The notes: generated by a model from the sequence alone, not told the origin. A stretch of DNA of 64,000 bases from Cycloclasticus sp. symbiont of Poecilosclerida sp. M (GCA_002101225.1 LWTN01000243.1:25093-89092); one strand, 5' to 3'; shown: positions 1 to 10,590, numbered from the stretch's first letter. Translations and numbers: made by a program.

Positions 1-831
1 GCGGTTAGTACGGATACATTGGTCGAAGGCGTACACTTTTTAGAAAACAGCGACCCGTATTTATTAGGTCATAAAGCCCTTGCTGTTAACTTGAGTGATT
101 TAGCCGCAATGGGCGCAAAGCCTGCGTGGGTTTCTATGGCGCTAACGATACCAAAGGTTGATGAAAAATGGTTGTCGGCTTTTAGTGATGGCTTTTTTCA
201 ATTAGCGCAGAAATACAAAATTCAGCTCATCGGGGGTGATACTACCCGAGGGCCTTTAGCGATTAGCTTAACGGTTATGGGTTTGTTGCCGAGTGGCAAA
301 GGCCTTAAACGATCGGGCGCGAAAATTGGCGATGGCGTGTACGTTACTGGAAAGATGGGCAGTGCAGGGCTGGGTTTAAAGAAGGCTGTAGCGAACAGTG
401 TAAACCCGAGTGATGTCGATTTGATGCGTTATTTACAGCCGGAGCCGTGTGTTGATGCTGGCTTGAACTTACTTGGAAAAGCGACCTCGTGCATCGATGT
501 CTCAGATGGTTTGGCTGCGGATTTAAGTCATATTCTTAAGGCGAGTAAAGTCGGAGCAATCCTAGAGCACGCGAGCTTACCGATGAGCTTAAGTGTTAAG
601 GAGAATATTGAAATGAGGGGTGATTGGCAGTGGCCGTATTCAAGTGGTGATGATTACCAGTTATGTTTCACAATGCCGGAGACGCTAGAAAGCTGCTTCA
701 ACACAAGTGCTTGGGATGAAATAGAAAACCCGATTAGAATTGGTCGTGTTGTGGCAGAGCCAGGTTTAGTGTTGCAATATAATGGTGAGCAAGTTGTCTA
801 TTCAAGTGGAGGGTATGAACATTTCAAGTAA
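1..831 (+). CDS. thiL: Thiamine-monophosphate kinase (5' end cut by window edge)
   Basis: ThiL phosphorylates thiamine monophosphate to thiamine diphosphate with ATP, the last cofactor step, in the cytosol. The reading frame is open from base 1. The ORF-track start at 19 (TTG) is not a real start, because the family motif STDTLVEGVHF begins upstream of it. ThiL is usually about 320 residues, so some 40 N-terminal residues lie outside the window. Visible family motifs are LSDLAAMGA, IGGDTTRGP, CIDVSDGLAADLSHI and SSGDDYQLCF. The 3' end overlaps pgpA, the usual thiL-pgpA pairing. Confidence 0.95.
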   Translation, partial: AVSTDTLVEGVHFLENSDPYLLGHKALAVNLSDLAAMGAKPAWVSMALTIPKVDEKWLSAFSDGFFQLAQKYKIQLIGGDTTRGPLAISLTVMGLLPSGKGLKRSGAKIGDGVYVTGKMGSAGLGLKKAVANSVNPSDVDLMRYLQPEPCVDAGLNLLGKATSCIDVSDGLAADLSHILKASKVGAILEHASLPMSLSVKENIEMRGDWQWPYSSGDDYQLCFTMPETLESCFNTSAWDEIENPIRIGRVVAEPGLVLQYNGEQVVYSSGGYEHFK

Positions 832-1306
832 CGTTAAAACGCCGACGCTAAAACAATTGATGAAGAACCCCGTGCACTTTTTAGCCTTTGGCTTCGGCTC
901 TGGTTTGAGTCCTAAAGCGCCAGGCACTATGGGTACGCTGGTGGCGATACCTATTTACTGCGTGATGGCGCAGCTTTCGCCGACTTTGTATATGGTCTTG
1001 TTGGCGGGTATCGTGGCGGCAGGTTTTTGGTTGTGTGGAAAAACGGCACAAGACATCGGTGTGCGCGATCACGGGGGAATTGTTTGGGATGAAATTGCGG
1101 GTTTATTGCTAACGCTAGCGTGGGTATCGCCCAGCTGGCAAAACATAGCTATAGGTTTTATATTCTTCAGATTCTTCGATATCGTTAAACCATGGCCCAT
1201 TAGTTGGTTGGATAGAGAGTTAAAAGGCGGTACGGGCATTATGGTAGATGACCTCGTTGCAGGGCTTTTTGCTGCTGCTTGTTTGTATTTAACGCAACTT
1301 GTCTAG
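815..1306 (+). CDS. pgpA: Phosphatidylglycerophosphatase A
   Basis: PgpA removes the phosphate from phosphatidylglycerophosphate to give phosphatidylglycerol at the inner membrane. The motif GFGSGLSPKAPGTMGT near the N-terminus and DEIAGLL, FFRFFDIVKPWP and VDDLVAGL further on are typical of the family, and several hydrophobic stretches are present. The ORF track opens at 782, but the ATG at 815 is preceded by GGAGGG and leaves a leader of about 20 residues before the GFGSG motif, as I recall for E. coli PgpA. From 815 the protein is 163 residues. It overlaps thiL by 17 bases, which implies translational coupling. PgsA, which acts one step earlier, is encoded at 12486. Confidence 0.93.
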   Translation: MNISSNVKTPTLKQLMKNPVHFLAFGFGSGLSPKAPGTMGTLVAIPIYCVMAQLSPTLYMVLLAGIVAAGFWLCGKTAQDIGVRDHGGIVWDEIAGLLLTLAWVSPSWQNIAIGFIFFRFFDIVKPWPISWLDRELKGGTGIMVDDLVAGLFAAACLYLTQLV

Positions 1307-1351
1307 TAAAAAAATTGGCACATAAATACACAGATATTTAATTATTTTTGA

Positions 1352-1380
1352 TTGTCAAATAGCTTCAACTCTAGTATTAT
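1352..1380 (+). promoter_or_regulatory. Sigma-70 promoter for initiator tRNA / nusA operon
   Basis: TTGTCA (1352-1357) and TATTAT (1375-1380) are separated by 17 bases and lie 17 bases before the mature 5' end of the initiator tRNA. Spacing and position fit a strong housekeeping promoter for metY, possibly reading on into rimP-nusA-infB. Confidence 0.7.
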
Positions 1381-1396
1381 TTCGTCTCTTAACGGA

Positions 1397-1473
<77 letters not shown>

Positions 1474-1488
1474 ACGTCTTTATTTTGC

Positions 1489-1512
1489 TGCCCCAGTTGG
1501 GGTATTTTTATT
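1489..1512 (+). terminator. Weak hairpin plus T-run after metY
   Basis: The short inverted repeat CCCCAGTTGGGG is followed by TATTTTTATTT just after the tRNA CCA end. The stem is only 4 bp, so this is a weak or partial terminator, or a tRNA 3' processing signal. Confidence 0.45.
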
Positions 1513-1551
1513 TAAACCGACCAAGTTTAATTACGCAGTTCGGTTATAGAT

Positions 1552-1572
1552 AGGGCCATAGGCCCTTTTTTT
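1552..1572 (+). terminator. Intrinsic terminator / attenuator before rimP
   Basis: AGGGCC-ATA-GGCCCT is followed directly by a run of seven T. It forms a compact GC-rich hairpin 30 bases before the rimP start. It could terminate metY transcripts or attenuate read-through into rimP-nusA-infB, which NusA could influence. Confidence 0.7.
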
Positions 1573-1603
1573 GTATTTAAAATTTATTTGGATGAATGAC
1601 TAA

Positions 1604-2065
1604 ATGAATCAGGCCCCAACTAAAATTTTAGAGTTGATTGAGCCCGTAGTAACAGGCTTGGGGTACGAATTTGTAGGTGCTGAACTGATAGGGCAAGGGA
1701 AAGCCTCTATACTTAGGGTTTATATTGACGCTGAAGGTAGCATTCTGGTTACCGACTGCTCTAAGGTGAGTCATCAAATAAGTGGTGTAATGGACGTGGA
1801 AGACCCCATAAGTGGCCAGTACGCTTTGGAGGTGTCATCACCTGGCTTGGAAAGGCCGATGTTTACGCTGGAGCAGTTTAGTCGATTTAAAAAGTCGACC
1901 GTTAAGTTGGAATTACGTCAGGCGACACTAGAGGGTCAACGACGTTTTACCGGAGAAATTTTAGACGTGGTAGGCGAAATAATTCATTTGCACGTGGATG
2001 AAGAAGAAATTGAAATACCGTTCGCGCTGATAAAAAAAGCACGAATTGTGACTAATTATAAATAG
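1604..2065 (+). CDS. rimP: Ribosome maturation factor RimP
   Basis: RimP is needed for maturation of the 30S subunit. The product is 153 residues, the normal length. Family features are the N-terminal LIEPVVTGLGYEFVGAEL, the central DCSKVSHQISGVMDVEDPISGQYALEVSSPGLERP block, and a C-terminal SH3-like part. It is first of the rimP-nusA-infB-rbfA-truB-rpsO-pnp run and ends 8 bases before nusA. Confidence 0.96.
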   Translation: MNQAPTKILELIEPVVTGLGYEFVGAELIGQGKASILRVYIDAEGSILVTDCSKVSHQISGVMDVEDPISGQYALEVSSPGLERPMFTLEQFSRFKKSTVKLELRQATLEGQRRFTGEILDVVGEIIHLHVDEEEIEIPFALIKKARIVTNYK

Positions 2066-2073
2066 GATTTAAG

Positions 2074-3576
2074 ATGGCTAACAAAGAGATTTTAATGATT
2101 GTTGACGTTGTGTCTAACGAAAAAGAGATTGAACAAAGTGTGTTGTTTGACGCGCTTGAAGCGGCTCTTGCGATGGCAACTAAAAAGAAATATGCGAAAG
2201 ACGTAGATGTTCGTGTGTCCATTGATACAGAAACGGGTGACTACGAATCTTTCAGACGCTGGGAGGCTGTTGAAGCTGATGAAGGATTTGAAGGCGGAAT
2301 AGAAAGACCCGACGCTCAACTGTTATTGGCAGACGCGCAAAAGAAGAATGCGGATATCGCTATTGGAGAGTTTATTGAAGAGCCGATTGATTCCGTAGAG
2401 TTTGGCCGCATTGGTGCGCAAGCGGCAAAGCAAGTTATCGTGCAAAAAGTACGTGAAGCCGAGCGTAAAAAAGTTTATGAACTTTATAAAGATAAAGTGG
2501 GCGATTTAGTAACGGGCGTTATTAAACGAATCGAACGCGGCAATGTATTTCTTGATTTAGAAGGTGCGGCAGAAGCTATTATTCCTCGGGGCGAGATGAT
2601 TCCACGTGAACCCGTGCGTGTGGGTGATCGAATTCGTGGCTATTTAAAAGAAGTTGAAGAAGTCGTGCGTGGACCGCAGCTAACGGTAACGCGTAGCGCT
2701 CCAGCTTTATTGATTGCGCTATTTGAGCTAGAGGTGCCTGAAGTGGGTGACGGCCTGATTGAGATTTTAGGCGCTGCAAGAGACCCCGGTTCGCGAGCAA
2801 AGATTGCCGTGCGAACGCGTGATCAGCGTTTAGATCCAGTGGGCGCTTGTGTTGGTATGCGTGGCTCACGTGTACAAGCAGTGTCGAACGAATTAGCAGG
2901 TGAGCGTGTCGATATTATTTTATGGGACGACAACGACGCGCAGTTTGTGATTAATGCCATGTCACCCGCTGAGGTGGTAGGGATTGTTCTGGACGAAGAT
3001 AAGCACAGTATGGACGTGTCGGTTAAGGATGAAACCTTGTCGCAGGCTATTGGTCGTGGTGGGCAAAATGTTCGTTTAGCCAGTGATTTGACCGGTTGGA
3101 CGTTGAATGTGATGAGCGAAACGCAAGCTGAAGAGCAGGCAGAAACTCAAGATGGTGAACACGTTCAGCAAATTATGGAAGACATCGACGTGGATGAAGA
3201 CGTCGCGTTGATTCTTGTGCAAGAAGGTTATACATCAATTGATGATATAGGCTTGGTTGCATTGGAAGAACTTGCCGCGATTGAAGAGTTTGATGAAGAT
3301 ATTGCCGGAGAAATTCAACAACGTGCGAATGACGCGTTGTTAATTAAAGCGATTGCATCAGAAGAAGTGTTGGAAGAACACGAACCCGCTAAAGATTTGC
3401 TTGAAATGGAAGGTATGGAGCGTGAGCTTGCGTATCAATTGGCGAGCAAAGGAGTTGTTACAATGGAAGATTTAGCCGAGCAAGCCGTTGATGAGTTGAT
3501 TGAAATAATTGACGTAGATGAAGAAAAAGCAGGCGCGTTAATTCTTAAAGCACGTGAACCTTGGTTTGCTGAATAA
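2074..3576 (+). CDS. nusA: Transcription termination/antitermination protein NusA
   Basis: NusA binds RNA polymerase and RNA to control pausing, termination and rRNA antitermination. The 500-residue product has the standard order: N-terminal RNAP-binding domain (residues 1 to about 125), S1 domain (about 135-200, GDLVTGVIKRIERGNVFLD), two KH domains (about 230-345, including GRGGQNVRLASDLTGW), and two acidic C-terminal repeats from about 360 to the end. The acidic repeats are the gammaproteobacterial form that contacts the alpha subunit and lambda N. It is tightly spaced between rimP and infB. Confidence 0.98.
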   Translation: MANKEILMIVDVVSNEKEIEQSVLFDALEAALAMATKKKYAKDVDVRVSIDTETGDYESFRRWEAVEADEGFEGGIERPDAQLLLADAQKKNADIAIGEFIEEPIDSVEFGRIGAQAAKQVIVQKVREAERKKVYELYKDKVGDLVTGVIKRIERGNVFLDLEGAAEAIIPRGEMIPREPVRVGDRIRGYLKEVEEVVRGPQLTVTRSAPALLIALFELEVPEVGDGLIEILGAARDPGSRAKIAVRTRDQRLDPVGACVGMRGSRVQAVSNELAGERVDIILWDDNDAQFVINAMSPAEVVGIVLDEDKHSMDVSVKDETLSQAIGRGGQNVRLASDLTGWTLNVMSETQAEEQAETQDGEHVQQIMEDIDVDEDVALILVQEGYTSIDDIGLVALEELAAIEEFDEDIAGEIQQRANDALLIKAIASEEVLEEHEPAKDLLEMEGMERELAYQLASKGVVTMEDLAEQAVDELIEIIDVDEEKAGALILKAREPWFAE

Positions 3577-3601
3577 GCGATAACTATCTGGAGATAAAGC
3601 C

Positions 3602-6136
3602 ATGGCCGATATTACAGTTAAAAATTTAGCAAAAGTAGTTGGGACAACTGCAGAAAAGTTAGTGCTCCAGCTAAAGGATGCAGGTGTTAAAGTTAAAGAC
3701 GAGTCATCCTCTTTAAGTGAAGCTGATAAAATGAAGCTGCTTGCGCACCTTCGTGAGAGTCACGGTAAAGCTAAAGTAGAAATTTCAGGCCCAAAAAAAG
3801 TCACGTTAAAACGACGTTCGGTCACTGAGTTAAAGCAAGGTCGTGGCAGAGGTAAGCCAACAGGTACTGTCAGCATTGAAGTGCGTAAAAAGAAAACAGC
3901 AGGCCGCTCAGCAGAAGAAATCGCGACGGGCTTATCGGCTGAGGAAATTGAGGCCGCAAAAAAAGCGGCTGATGAGCACGAAAAGTTGGTCGCAGAAAAA
4001 GAGCAAGTACGTGAGAAAGAGCAAAGCAGGCTACAAAAAAACAAACAAGATGAGTTTGATAAAAAAGTACAGGCAGTAGCTGATGACGACGCTAAAGCGC
4101 AGGTTAAGCTTGAATTAGAGCAGGCTGAAAAAGAAGCGAGTACGAAGCCTGCAGAAAAACCTGTAGCGGCGGCTCCAAGCGATGCAAAATCGAAAGACCC
4201 TGCCCGTAAGGCTGATAAGAAGAAAGGTGGCGGAAAGTCTAAACCCACATTCCAAGGGCGCGAGAAATTACACGTCGCCAGTTCACGTGGTGGACGACGT
4301 AAGAAGAAGCCTCATAGGGCGAGCAGCGTAAGAATTGAGGCCGGCGATGAACATGGCTTTAACGCACCGACAGAAAAGATTACTTATGAAGTTGAAATAG
4401 CAGAAACGATTATGGTTTCTGAGCTCGCGCAAAAAATGAACATTAAGGCCGGCGAAGTCATCAAAGTGTTGATGGGTCTCGGTACCATGGCGACCATTAA
4501 TCAGGCGCTAGACCAAGACACAGCCGTTATTATTGTCGAAGAAATGGGACACACCCCAGTCTTGAAGAGTGCTGATGATATTCAAGAAAAAATGATTTCT
4601 GAGGTGGTTGAATCAGGTGCAGAAGAAATGCCACGGGGTCCTGTCGTAACAATTATGGGACACGTTGATCACGGTAAGACATCGCTGCTCGACTATATCC
4701 GCAAAAGTCGTGTGGCTGCTGGGGAATCCGGTGGTATTACGCAACATATTGGCGCTTATCGAGTGAAACAAGGCGATAGCATGGTGACTTTTATTGATAC
4801 GCCAGGTCACGCAGCTTTTACCGCTATGCGTGCTCGTGGTGCGCAAATGACCGACTTAGTTATCCTCGTTGTTGCTGCGGATGACGGTGTTATGCAGCAG
4901 ACCAAAGAAGCCGTTGAGCACTCACGCGCGGCCGGTGTTCCAATGATTGTCGCCGTCAATAAGATGGATAAAGAGGGCGTTCAGCCTGACAAAGTTAAAA
5001 ATGAATTAGCAGCGATTGAAGTTACACCTGAAGATTGGGGTGGAGATACACAGTTTGTCCACGTTTCTGCGTTAACCGGTGACGGGGTTAACGAATTATT
5101 AGAAGCGATCGCCCTGCAAGCTGAGCTGCTTGAATTAAAAGCACCTGTTGATGCAGCTGCCGTAGGCGCAGTAGTTGAATCACGTTTAGATAAAGGCCGT
5201 GGTGCGATTGCGACTATTTTGGTTCAAAAAGGTACTTTACGGGTCGGCGATTATATTGTCGCGGGTGAATCGCATGGTCGCATTAAAGCCATGTTTGATG
5301 AGCACGGCAAAACCGTTAAAGAAGCAGGTCCATCTGTGCCGGTTGAAGTGCTTGGCCTATCAAGTACAACAGAGGCAGGGGTTGAGGTTTACGGTGCAAA
5401 AAGCGAACGCAAAGTGCGTGAAATTGCTGAGTTCCGTCAAAATAAAACTAAGCTTGCGAGGCAAGCCAAGCAACAAGCTGCAAAATTAGAACAAGCCTTC
5501 TCTCAAATGGAAGAGGGTGATGTGTCAGTGATGAACGTCGTCGTCAAAGCGGATGTACACGGTAGTTTGGAAGCGCTTAAAGACTCGCTAACTCAATTGT
5601 CTACAGACGAAGTGAAGGTGTCTATCGTTGCAAGTGGCGTTGGGGGCATCAATGAAAGTGACGTGAATTTAGCGTCTGCATCCGATGCTATTATTATTGG
5701 TTTTAATGTGCGCGCCGATGCGAGTGCGCGTCGAGTCATCGAAAATCGCGGTGTGTCAGTTCGTTACTACAGCATTATTTATGACGTTATTGATGACGTA
5801 AGAGATGCGCTTTCTGGCTTATTAGCCCCTGACATTAAAGAAAAAATTGTTGGTATCGCAGATGTACGTGATGTGTTCCATTCTCCAAAACTGGGCGCTA
5901 TTGCGGGTTGTATGGTCACAGAAGGCTTTGTAAAAAGAGACTTGCCCATTCGTGTGCTACGTGAAAGCGTCGTTATTTTCGAAGGACAGCTAGAATCACT
6001 CAGACGCTTTAAGGACGACGTGCAAGACGTTAAATCTGGCATGGAATGTGGTATCGGTGTGAAGAACTACAACGATGTAAAAGAAGGCGATCAGATTGAA
6101 GTCTTTGACCGCATTGAAGTTAAAAGAAAACTGTGA
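3602..6136 (+). CDS. infB: Translation initiation factor IF-2
   Basis: IF-2 is the GTPase that places fMet-tRNA on the 30S subunit and promotes subunit joining. The 844-residue protein starts with the IF2 N-terminal fold, then has a long charged Lys/Glu/Ala linker (about 85-250). A second IF2_N-like block (about 260-330) precedes the G domain, with G1 GHVDHGKTS near residue 352, G3 DTPGH and G4 NKMD near 452. The C-terminal beta-barrel domains complete it. The fMet-tRNA it binds is encoded at the head of the same gene run. Confidence 0.98.
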   Translation: MADITVKNLAKVVGTTAEKLVLQLKDAGVKVKDESSSLSEADKMKLLAHLRESHGKAKVEISGPKKVTLKRRSVTELKQGRGRGKPTGTVSIEVRKKKTAGRSAEEIATGLSAEEIEAAKKAADEHEKLVAEKEQVREKEQSRLQKNKQDEFDKKVQAVADDDAKAQVKLELEQAEKEASTKPAEKPVAAAPSDAKSKDPARKADKKKGGGKSKPTFQGREKLHVASSRGGRRKKKPHRASSVRIEAGDEHGFNAPTEKITYEVEIAETIMVSELAQKMNIKAGEVIKVLMGLGTMATINQALDQDTAVIIVEEMGHTPVLKSADDIQEKMISEVVESGAEEMPRGPVVTIMGHVDHGKTSLLDYIRKSRVAAGESGGITQHIGAYRVKQGDSMVTFIDTPGHAAFTAMRARGAQMTDLVILVVAADDGVMQQTKEAVEHSRAAGVPMIVAVNKMDKEGVQPDKVKNELAAIEVTPEDWGGDTQFVHVSALTGDGVNELLEAIALQAELLELKAPVDAAAVGAVVESRLDKGRGAIATILVQKGTLRVGDYIVAGESHGRIKAMFDEHGKTVKEAGPSVPVEVLGLSSTTEAGVEVYGAKSERKVREIAEFRQNKTKLARQAKQQAAKLEQAFSQMEEGDVSVMNVVVKADVHGSLEALKDSLTQLSTDEVKVSIVASGVGGINESDVNLASASDAIIIGFNVRADASARRVIENRGVSVRYYSIIYDVIDDVRDALSGLLAPDIKEKIVGIADVRDVFHSPKLGAIAGCMVTEGFVKRDLPIRVLRESVVIFEGQLESLRRFKDDVQDVKSGMECGIGVKNYNDVKEGDQIEVFDRIEVKRKL

Positions 6137-6169
6137 TTTGAACGCGTAGGCATAATTTAGGCCAGCTTA

Positions 6170-6550
6170 ATGCCCAGAGAGTTTTTACGTTTTCAGCGCG
6201 TTGCCCGTCAGTTACAGCGCGAGCTTGCCGTTACCTTACAGCAGGACATTAAAGACCCCGCAGTGGGTTTTGTTACTGTCAATGATGTAGATGTGACCAA
6301 AGACTTGTCTGTCGCTAAGGTGTATATCAGTGTCTTAACGACGAGCGCAAAGGAAGATAAAAACACCAGTATTACCGCGCTAAACCACGCGTCTAATTAT
6401 ATTCATGGGCTTGTATCAAAACGTATGCGTATGCGGATGGTGCCTGAGCTGCGATTCTTTTTAGACGAATCGACGGAACAGGGTATTAAGATGGATACTT
6501 TGTTAAAAGAAACGAATCCAGAAAACGATAAATCCAAAAAAGGTCAGTAA
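6170..6550 (+). CDS. rbfA: Ribosome-binding factor A
   Basis: RbfA is a cold-shock KH-type protein that assists late 16S rRNA processing on the 30S subunit. The 126-residue product begins MPREFLRFQRVARQLQREL and contains DPAVGFVTVNDVDVTKDLSVAKVYISVL and RMRMVPELRFFLDES, all characteristic. It sits in the conserved infB-rbfA-truB order, and its stop codon directly abuts the truB start. Confidence 0.97.
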   Translation: MPREFLRFQRVARQLQRELAVTLQQDIKDPAVGFVTVNDVDVTKDLSVAKVYISVLTTSAKEDKNTSITALNHASNYIHGLVSKRMRMRMVPELRFFLDESTEQGIKMDTLLKETNPENDKSKKGQ

Positions 6551-7474
6551 GTGTCGCGTCGAAAAAAGACGGGGCGCGATATCAGCGGAATCGTCATACT
6601 CGATAAGCCGCTAGAGCTTTCTTCCAACCACGCCGTACAGCGGGTTAAGCGTTTGTTTAACGCAAATAAAGCAGGGCATACGGGTAGTTTGGATCCGTTA
6701 GCGTCGGGCGTATTGCCGATATGTTTAGGTCATGCAACGAAGGTTTCCTCCTATCTATTAGCGTCGGATAAAACTTATCAATTCACCATGCATCTGGGGC
6801 AAACGACCAGTACGGGCGACAGCGAAGGTGAGGTGTTGAAAGAGCGTCCAGTGCCGAGTATCATAAAAGATGAATTGCTGGAAATTTTGCAGCGTTTTAC
6901 GGGTCACATACAACAAATTCCCCCTATGTATTCTGCTTTAAAACATGAAGGGCAGCGGCTGTATAAATTAGCGCGCCAAGGGCAAAGTGTCGAACGCCCA
7001 GCAAGGTCGTTGGAGATTAAAGCCTTGCAGCTCATCGTTAAAGAAAAAGACAGTTTGACCTTAGAAGCGACGTGTAGCAAAGGAACTTATATACGGGTGT
7101 TGGCAGAAGACATAGGAGAGGCGATAGGGTGTGGTGCATACGTCATGATGTTAAGGCGGTTAGTTACAGGTCCTTTCCGCATCAACGAATCGGTAACACT
7201 CGATAAATTACAAAGTATCAGCGAGAAAAGTGACGCAGGAAATTTTCTCGCTTTAGATGAGCAACTGCAAAGTTTAGATGCCGCCTTGCAAGATTATCCA
7301 TCGCTGCAGTGGGTGGATGAGTACAAGCAACGCCTGTGCCAAGGGCAAGCAGTGGTGTGTGAAACAGCACCAAAGCAGCCTTTAATTAGACTGTATGGGC
7401 AGGACGACACTATTTTTGGTTTAGGCAAGTGGTGCGAACCCAACCTAATAGCCCCGATAAGGATATTCGACTGA
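6551..7474 (+). CDS. truB: tRNA pseudouridine(55) synthase
   Basis: TruB converts U55 of the tRNA T-loop to pseudouridine and also acts as a tRNA chaperone. The 307-residue product has the catalytic motif GHTGSLDPLASGVLP, with the nucleophilic Asp at residue 48. It also has the downstream signatures QIPPMYSALKHEGQRLYKLAR and CSKGTYIRVLAEDIG. The start is GTG, immediately after the rbfA stop, so the two are probably translationally coupled. Confidence 0.97.
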   Translation: MSRRKKTGRDISGIVILDKPLELSSNHAVQRVKRLFNANKAGHTGSLDPLASGVLPICLGHATKVSSYLLASDKTYQFTMHLGQTTSTGDSEGEVLKERPVPSIIKDELLEILQRFTGHIQQIPPMYSALKHEGQRLYKLARQGQSVERPARSLEIKALQLIVKEKDSLTLEATCSKGTYIRVLAEDIGEAIGCGAYVMMLRRLVTGPFRINESVTLDKLQSISEKSDAGNFLALDEQLQSLDAALQDYPSLQWVDEYKQRLCQGQAVVCETAPKQPLIRLYGQDDTIFGLGKWCEPNLIAPIRIFD

Positions 7475-7529
7475 ATTTAAGCGTATAAAAACGCCCGCAA
7501 AAGATAATAATGTTTAGAGGTGTTACAGC

Positions 7530-7558
7530 TTGTTAGTCAAAGGCTTGGCGAGTACAAT
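7530..7558 (+). promoter_or_regulatory. Sigma-70 promoter upstream of rpsO
   Basis: TTGTTA (7530-7535) and TACAAT (7553-7558) have a 17-base spacer and sit in the 133-base gap between truB and rpsO, about 50 bases before the rpsO ATG. This fits a separate promoter for rpsO-pnp in addition to operon read-through. Confidence 0.65.
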
Positions 7559-7607
7559 ACACTGTTTTTTAACCAACACAGAATCAATATAGATACGGGG
7601 AAGTAAT

Positions 7608-7877
7608 ATGGCGTTCGTGACAGAACAGAAGCAAAAAATTGTTAAGGAATTTGCACAAGCAGAAGGTGATACAGGTTCACCAGAAGTGCAGGTTGCTTTG
7701 TTAACAGAAAGAGTAAATTATTTAACACCACATTTTTCTGAAAACAAGAAAGATCATCACTCTCGCCAAGGGTTAATCAGAATTATCAATCGTCGTCGTA
7801 AGTTGCTTGATTATTTGAAAGGTAAGGACGTTGAGCGTTATCGTGCACTGATAGCGAAATTAGGATTGAGAAAATAA
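7608..7877 (+). CDS. rpsO: 30S ribosomal protein S15
   Basis: S15 is a primary 16S rRNA binding protein of the central domain. The 89-residue product has the normal length and motifs: [29 protein letters not shown] and [18 protein letters not shown] lies ahead of the ATG. It is followed by pnp after 27 bases, the usual pairing. Confidence 0.98.
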   Translation: MAFVTEQKQKIVKEFAQAEGDTGSPEVQVALLTERVNYLTPHFSENKKDHHSRQGLIRIINRRRKLLDYLKGKDVERYRALIAKLGLRK

Positions 7878-7904
7878 AGATAAATAATTAGGCGGGAATA
7901 TAAA

Positions 7905-9971
7905 GTGAATTCAGTAAAAAAAGAGTTTCAGTTCGGTAAACAAACAGTAACGTTTGAAACAGGTGAAATTGCACGTCAAGCAGACGGCGCAGTGATGGTA
8001 GAAATTGATGGCACGATCGTTTTAGTAACGGCTGTTGGTAAACGTGAAGGTGGAGAAAATAATTCATTTTTCCCATTGACGGTTAATTACCAAGAAAAAA
8101 CATACGCCGCCGGCAAAATACCAGGCGGTTTTTTTAAGCGCGAAGGTCGTCCTAGCGAGAAAGAAACACTGACATCACGCCTTATCGATCGTCCGATTCG
8201 TCCGCTTTTCCCCAAAGGCTATAAAAACGAAACTCAAATCATTGCGACAGTTGTTTCGCTAAACCCGGAAGTTGATCCAGATATTCCTGCCTTATTAGGC
8301 GCGTCAGCTGCGTTAGCTATTTCTGGCCTTCCTTTCGATGGCCCAATTGGTGCGGCGCGTGTTGGCTACATCAATGGCGAATATGCTTTGAACCCACTTA
8401 AGTCTGAGCTAGAAGAGTCTAAGCTTGATTTAGTCGTTGCGGGTACAGAAAGCGCTGTGCTGATGGTTGAGTCAGAAGCTGACTGTTTGCCTGAAGATGT
8501 GATGCTAGGCGCGGTAACGTTTGGCCACGAACAAATGCAATCAGCGATTAAGGCGATTAACGAGCTGGCAGCTGAAGTGGGTGAGCCACGTATGGAATGG
8601 TCTGCTCCTGAAAAAAATCAAATATTGGTCGAGAAAGTAGCCGACCTTGCTAATGCGGGTATTGCCGACGCTTATACGGTTCTTATTAAGCTTGACCGTC
8701 AAATTAAATTAAAAGAAGTGCGTGGCGAAGTTTTAGCGCAACTAGAAGATGAAGATGTAAGTGAAGTAAAAGATATCTTCTCATCATTAGAAAAGAAACA
8801 CGTTCGTGAACTCGTGCTTTCTACTAAAAAGCGTATTGATGGACGTGATTTATCAACGGTTCGTCCTATTCACGTTCGTACTGGCGTGTTACCCCGTGCA
8901 CACGGTTCAGCTTTGTTTACGCGTGGAGAAACTCAAGCGTTGGTAGTGGCTACTTTAGGCACGGATCGTGATGCGCAAATGATTGACGCGGTTGAAGGTG
9001 AGTATCGTGATCACTTTATGTTGCATTACAACTTCCCTCCATTCTGTGTGGGTGAAACAGGTTTTGTTGGATCACCAAAAAGACGTGAGATTGGCCATGG
9101 ACGTCTAGCAAAACGCGGTATTCAAGCGGTATTGCCAAGCCAAGATGATTTTTCATACGTGCTACGTGTGGTTGCTGAAGTGACAGAGTCAAATGGCTCA
9201 AGCTCTATGGCGAGTACTTGTGGTACTAGCTTAGCGTTAATGGATGCGGGTGTGCCTGTTAAAGCCCCGGTTGCTGGTATTGCAATGGGTCTTATTAAAG
9301 AAGGCGAAGACTACGCGGTGCTGTCCGATATTTTAGGCGACGAAGATCACTTAGGTGATATGGACTTTAAAGTATCTGGAACAAATTCTGGTGTAACCGC
9401 GTTGCAAATGGACATTAAAATCCAAGGTATTACGCATGAAATTATGTCTAATGCTTTGGAGCAAGCAAAAGACGGCCGCTTACACATTTTAGAAAAAATG
9501 AATGCAGAGTTGTCAGCAGGTCGTGAAGAAATGTCAGATTTCGCACCACGTATTCTTACAATCAAAATTGACCCTGCAAAGATTCGCGACGTAATTGGAA
9601 AAGGTGGCGTGACTATCCGAGCGATTACCGAAGAAACAGGTGCTTCAATCGATATTACAGACGATGGTTTAGTAAAAGTTGCATCAGTTGATCGTGAGGC
9701 CGGCGAGAAAGCGTTGCAACGCATTGAAGATATTACCGCTGAAGTTGAAGTGGGTAAAATTTACGAAGGTAAAATTGCTAAACTCATGGACTTTGGTGCT
9801 TTTGTAACAATCCTGCCGGGTAAAGATGGATTGGTTCACATTTCACAAATTTCTGAAGAACGCGTGGAAAAAGTAAGTGATAAACTGACTGAAGGTGACG
9901 TTGTTAAGGTGAAAGTTTTAGAAGTTGATCGCCAAGGACGCGTACGCCTCAGCATGAAAGAGGTAGATTAG
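7905..9971 (+). CDS. pnp: Polyribonucleotide nucleotidyltransferase (PNPase)
   Basis: PNPase degrades RNA 3'-5' by phosphorolysis and is a degradosome component. The 688-residue product has two RNase PH domains separated by an alpha-helical domain. These are followed by a KH domain ([20 protein letters not shown], from about residue 560) and an S1 domain ([20 protein letters not shown], from about 615). The start is GTG with GGCGGGA upstream. No hairpin is obvious in the 27-base rpsO-pnp gap, so RNase III-type autoregulation as in E. coli, if present, would need structure elsewhere. Confidence 0.97.
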   Translation: MNSVKKEFQFGKQTVTFETGEIARQADGAVMVEIDGTIVLVTAVGKREGGENNSFFPLTVNYQEKTYAAGKIPGGFFKREGRPSEKETLTSRLIDRPIRPLFPKGYKNETQIIATVVSLNPEVDPDIPALLGASAALAISGLPFDGPIGAARVGYINGEYALNPLKSELEESKLDLVVAGTESAVLMVESEADCLPEDVMLGAVTFGHEQMQSAIKAINELAAEVGEPRMEWSAPEKNQILVEKVADLANAGIADAYTVLIKLDRQIKLKEVRGEVLAQLEDEDVSEVKDIFSSLEKKHVRELVLSTKKRIDGRDLSTVRPIHVRTGVLPRAHGSALFTRGETQALVVATLGTDRDAQMIDAVEGEYRDHFMLHYNFPPFCVGETGFVGSPKRREIGHGRLAKRGIQAVLPSQDDFSYVLRVVAEVTESNGSSSMASTCGTSLALMDAGVPVKAPVAGIAMGLIKEGEDYAVLSDILGDEDHLGDMDFKVSGTNSGVTALQMDIKIQGITHEIMSNALEQAKDGRLHILEKMNAELSAGREEMSDFAPRILTIKIDPAKIRDVIGKGGVTIRAITEETGASIDITDDGLVKVASVDREAGEKALQRIEDITAEVEVGKIYEGKIAKLMDFGAFVTILPGKDGLVHISQISEERVEKVSDKLTEGDVVKVKVLEVDRQGRVRLSMKEVD

Positions 9972-10006
9972 ACTAATAATCATCCATTAAACAAACGAGC
10001 ACGACT

Positions 10007-10462
10007 ATGACAGAAGCCCGTATTATTAAAAAATACCCTAATCGTCGTTTATACGATACGACGATTAGCAAGTATGTAACGCTCAACGATGTGAAGGAAC
10101 TAATCGTTGAACGCATTGACGTGAAAGTTGTCGATGCAAAGACTAAAGATGATTTGACGCGCAGCGTTTTGTTGCAAATTATCTTGGAGCAAGAAGAAGA
10201 GGGTCAACCGATGATGAGCGCGGAAATGCTTGAGCAGCTCATTCGTTTTTATGGTGATCCGATGCAAAATAACTTTGCAACTTATCTTGAGAACACGGTA
10301 AAACTTGTGGCTGAGCAGCGCGCTAAAGTAAAAGATAGAATGGATAAAATAACAGATCCACTATCAATGATGAGCTCACTTGCTGAACGTAACATGGAGA
10401 TGTTTAAAGACATTCAGAGTGAAATGTTTAAGGGCATTACTAGCGATACTGATAAAAAATAG
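10007..10462 (+). CDS. phaR: Polyhydroxyalkanoate synthesis regulator PhaR
   Basis: PhaR-type proteins bind DNA upstream of phasin and PHB genes, and also bind PHB granules, releasing repression when polymer accumulates. The 151-residue product carries the PHB_acc_N DNA-binding domain at its start (IIKKYPNRRLYDTTISKYVTL, residues 5-25) and a PHB_acc motif (LEQLIRFYGDPMQ). A Met-rich amphipathic tail follows. It lies 35 bases after pnp and may share its transcript. Its likely targets, phaB and a phasin gene, are at the far end of this window. The family call is firm; the targets are inferred. Confidence 0.9.
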   Translation: MTEARIIKKYPNRRLYDTTISKYVTLNDVKELIVERIDVKVVDAKTKDDLTRSVLLQIILEQEEEGQPMMSAEMLEQLIRFYGDPMQNNFATYLENTVKLVAEQRAKVKDRMDKITDPLSMMSSLAERNMEMFKDIQSEMFKGITSDTDKK

Positions 10463-10501
10463 TTTGCTGTATAAAAGTCACGCAGTTGGCTAAAAATGTT
10501 T

Positions 10502-10528
10502 AAAACCTCTTTTTGAGGTTTTTTTTGC
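10502..10528 (+). terminator. Intrinsic terminator after phaR
   Basis: AAAACCTC-TTTTT-GAGGTTTT is continued by T residues, an 8-bp hairpin with a U-tract 40 bases after the phaR stop. It should end the rpsO-pnp-phaR transcript. Confidence 0.85.
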
Positions 10529-10590
10529 ATGGATGTTAGAGCGGCTGACAAACAATATTCTTTTCATCAAAAGAAAAGTAGAATAAATAG

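Noticed and set aside
3843-4079. Plus-strand ORF of 78 aa inside infB
   Set aside because: Out-of-frame, Lys/Arg-rich translation of the infB linker with no ribosome site.
3760-4248. Minus-strand ORF of 162 aa
   Set aside because: Shadow of the low-complexity Lys/Glu/Ala linker of infB; Ser/Phe-rich with no domain.
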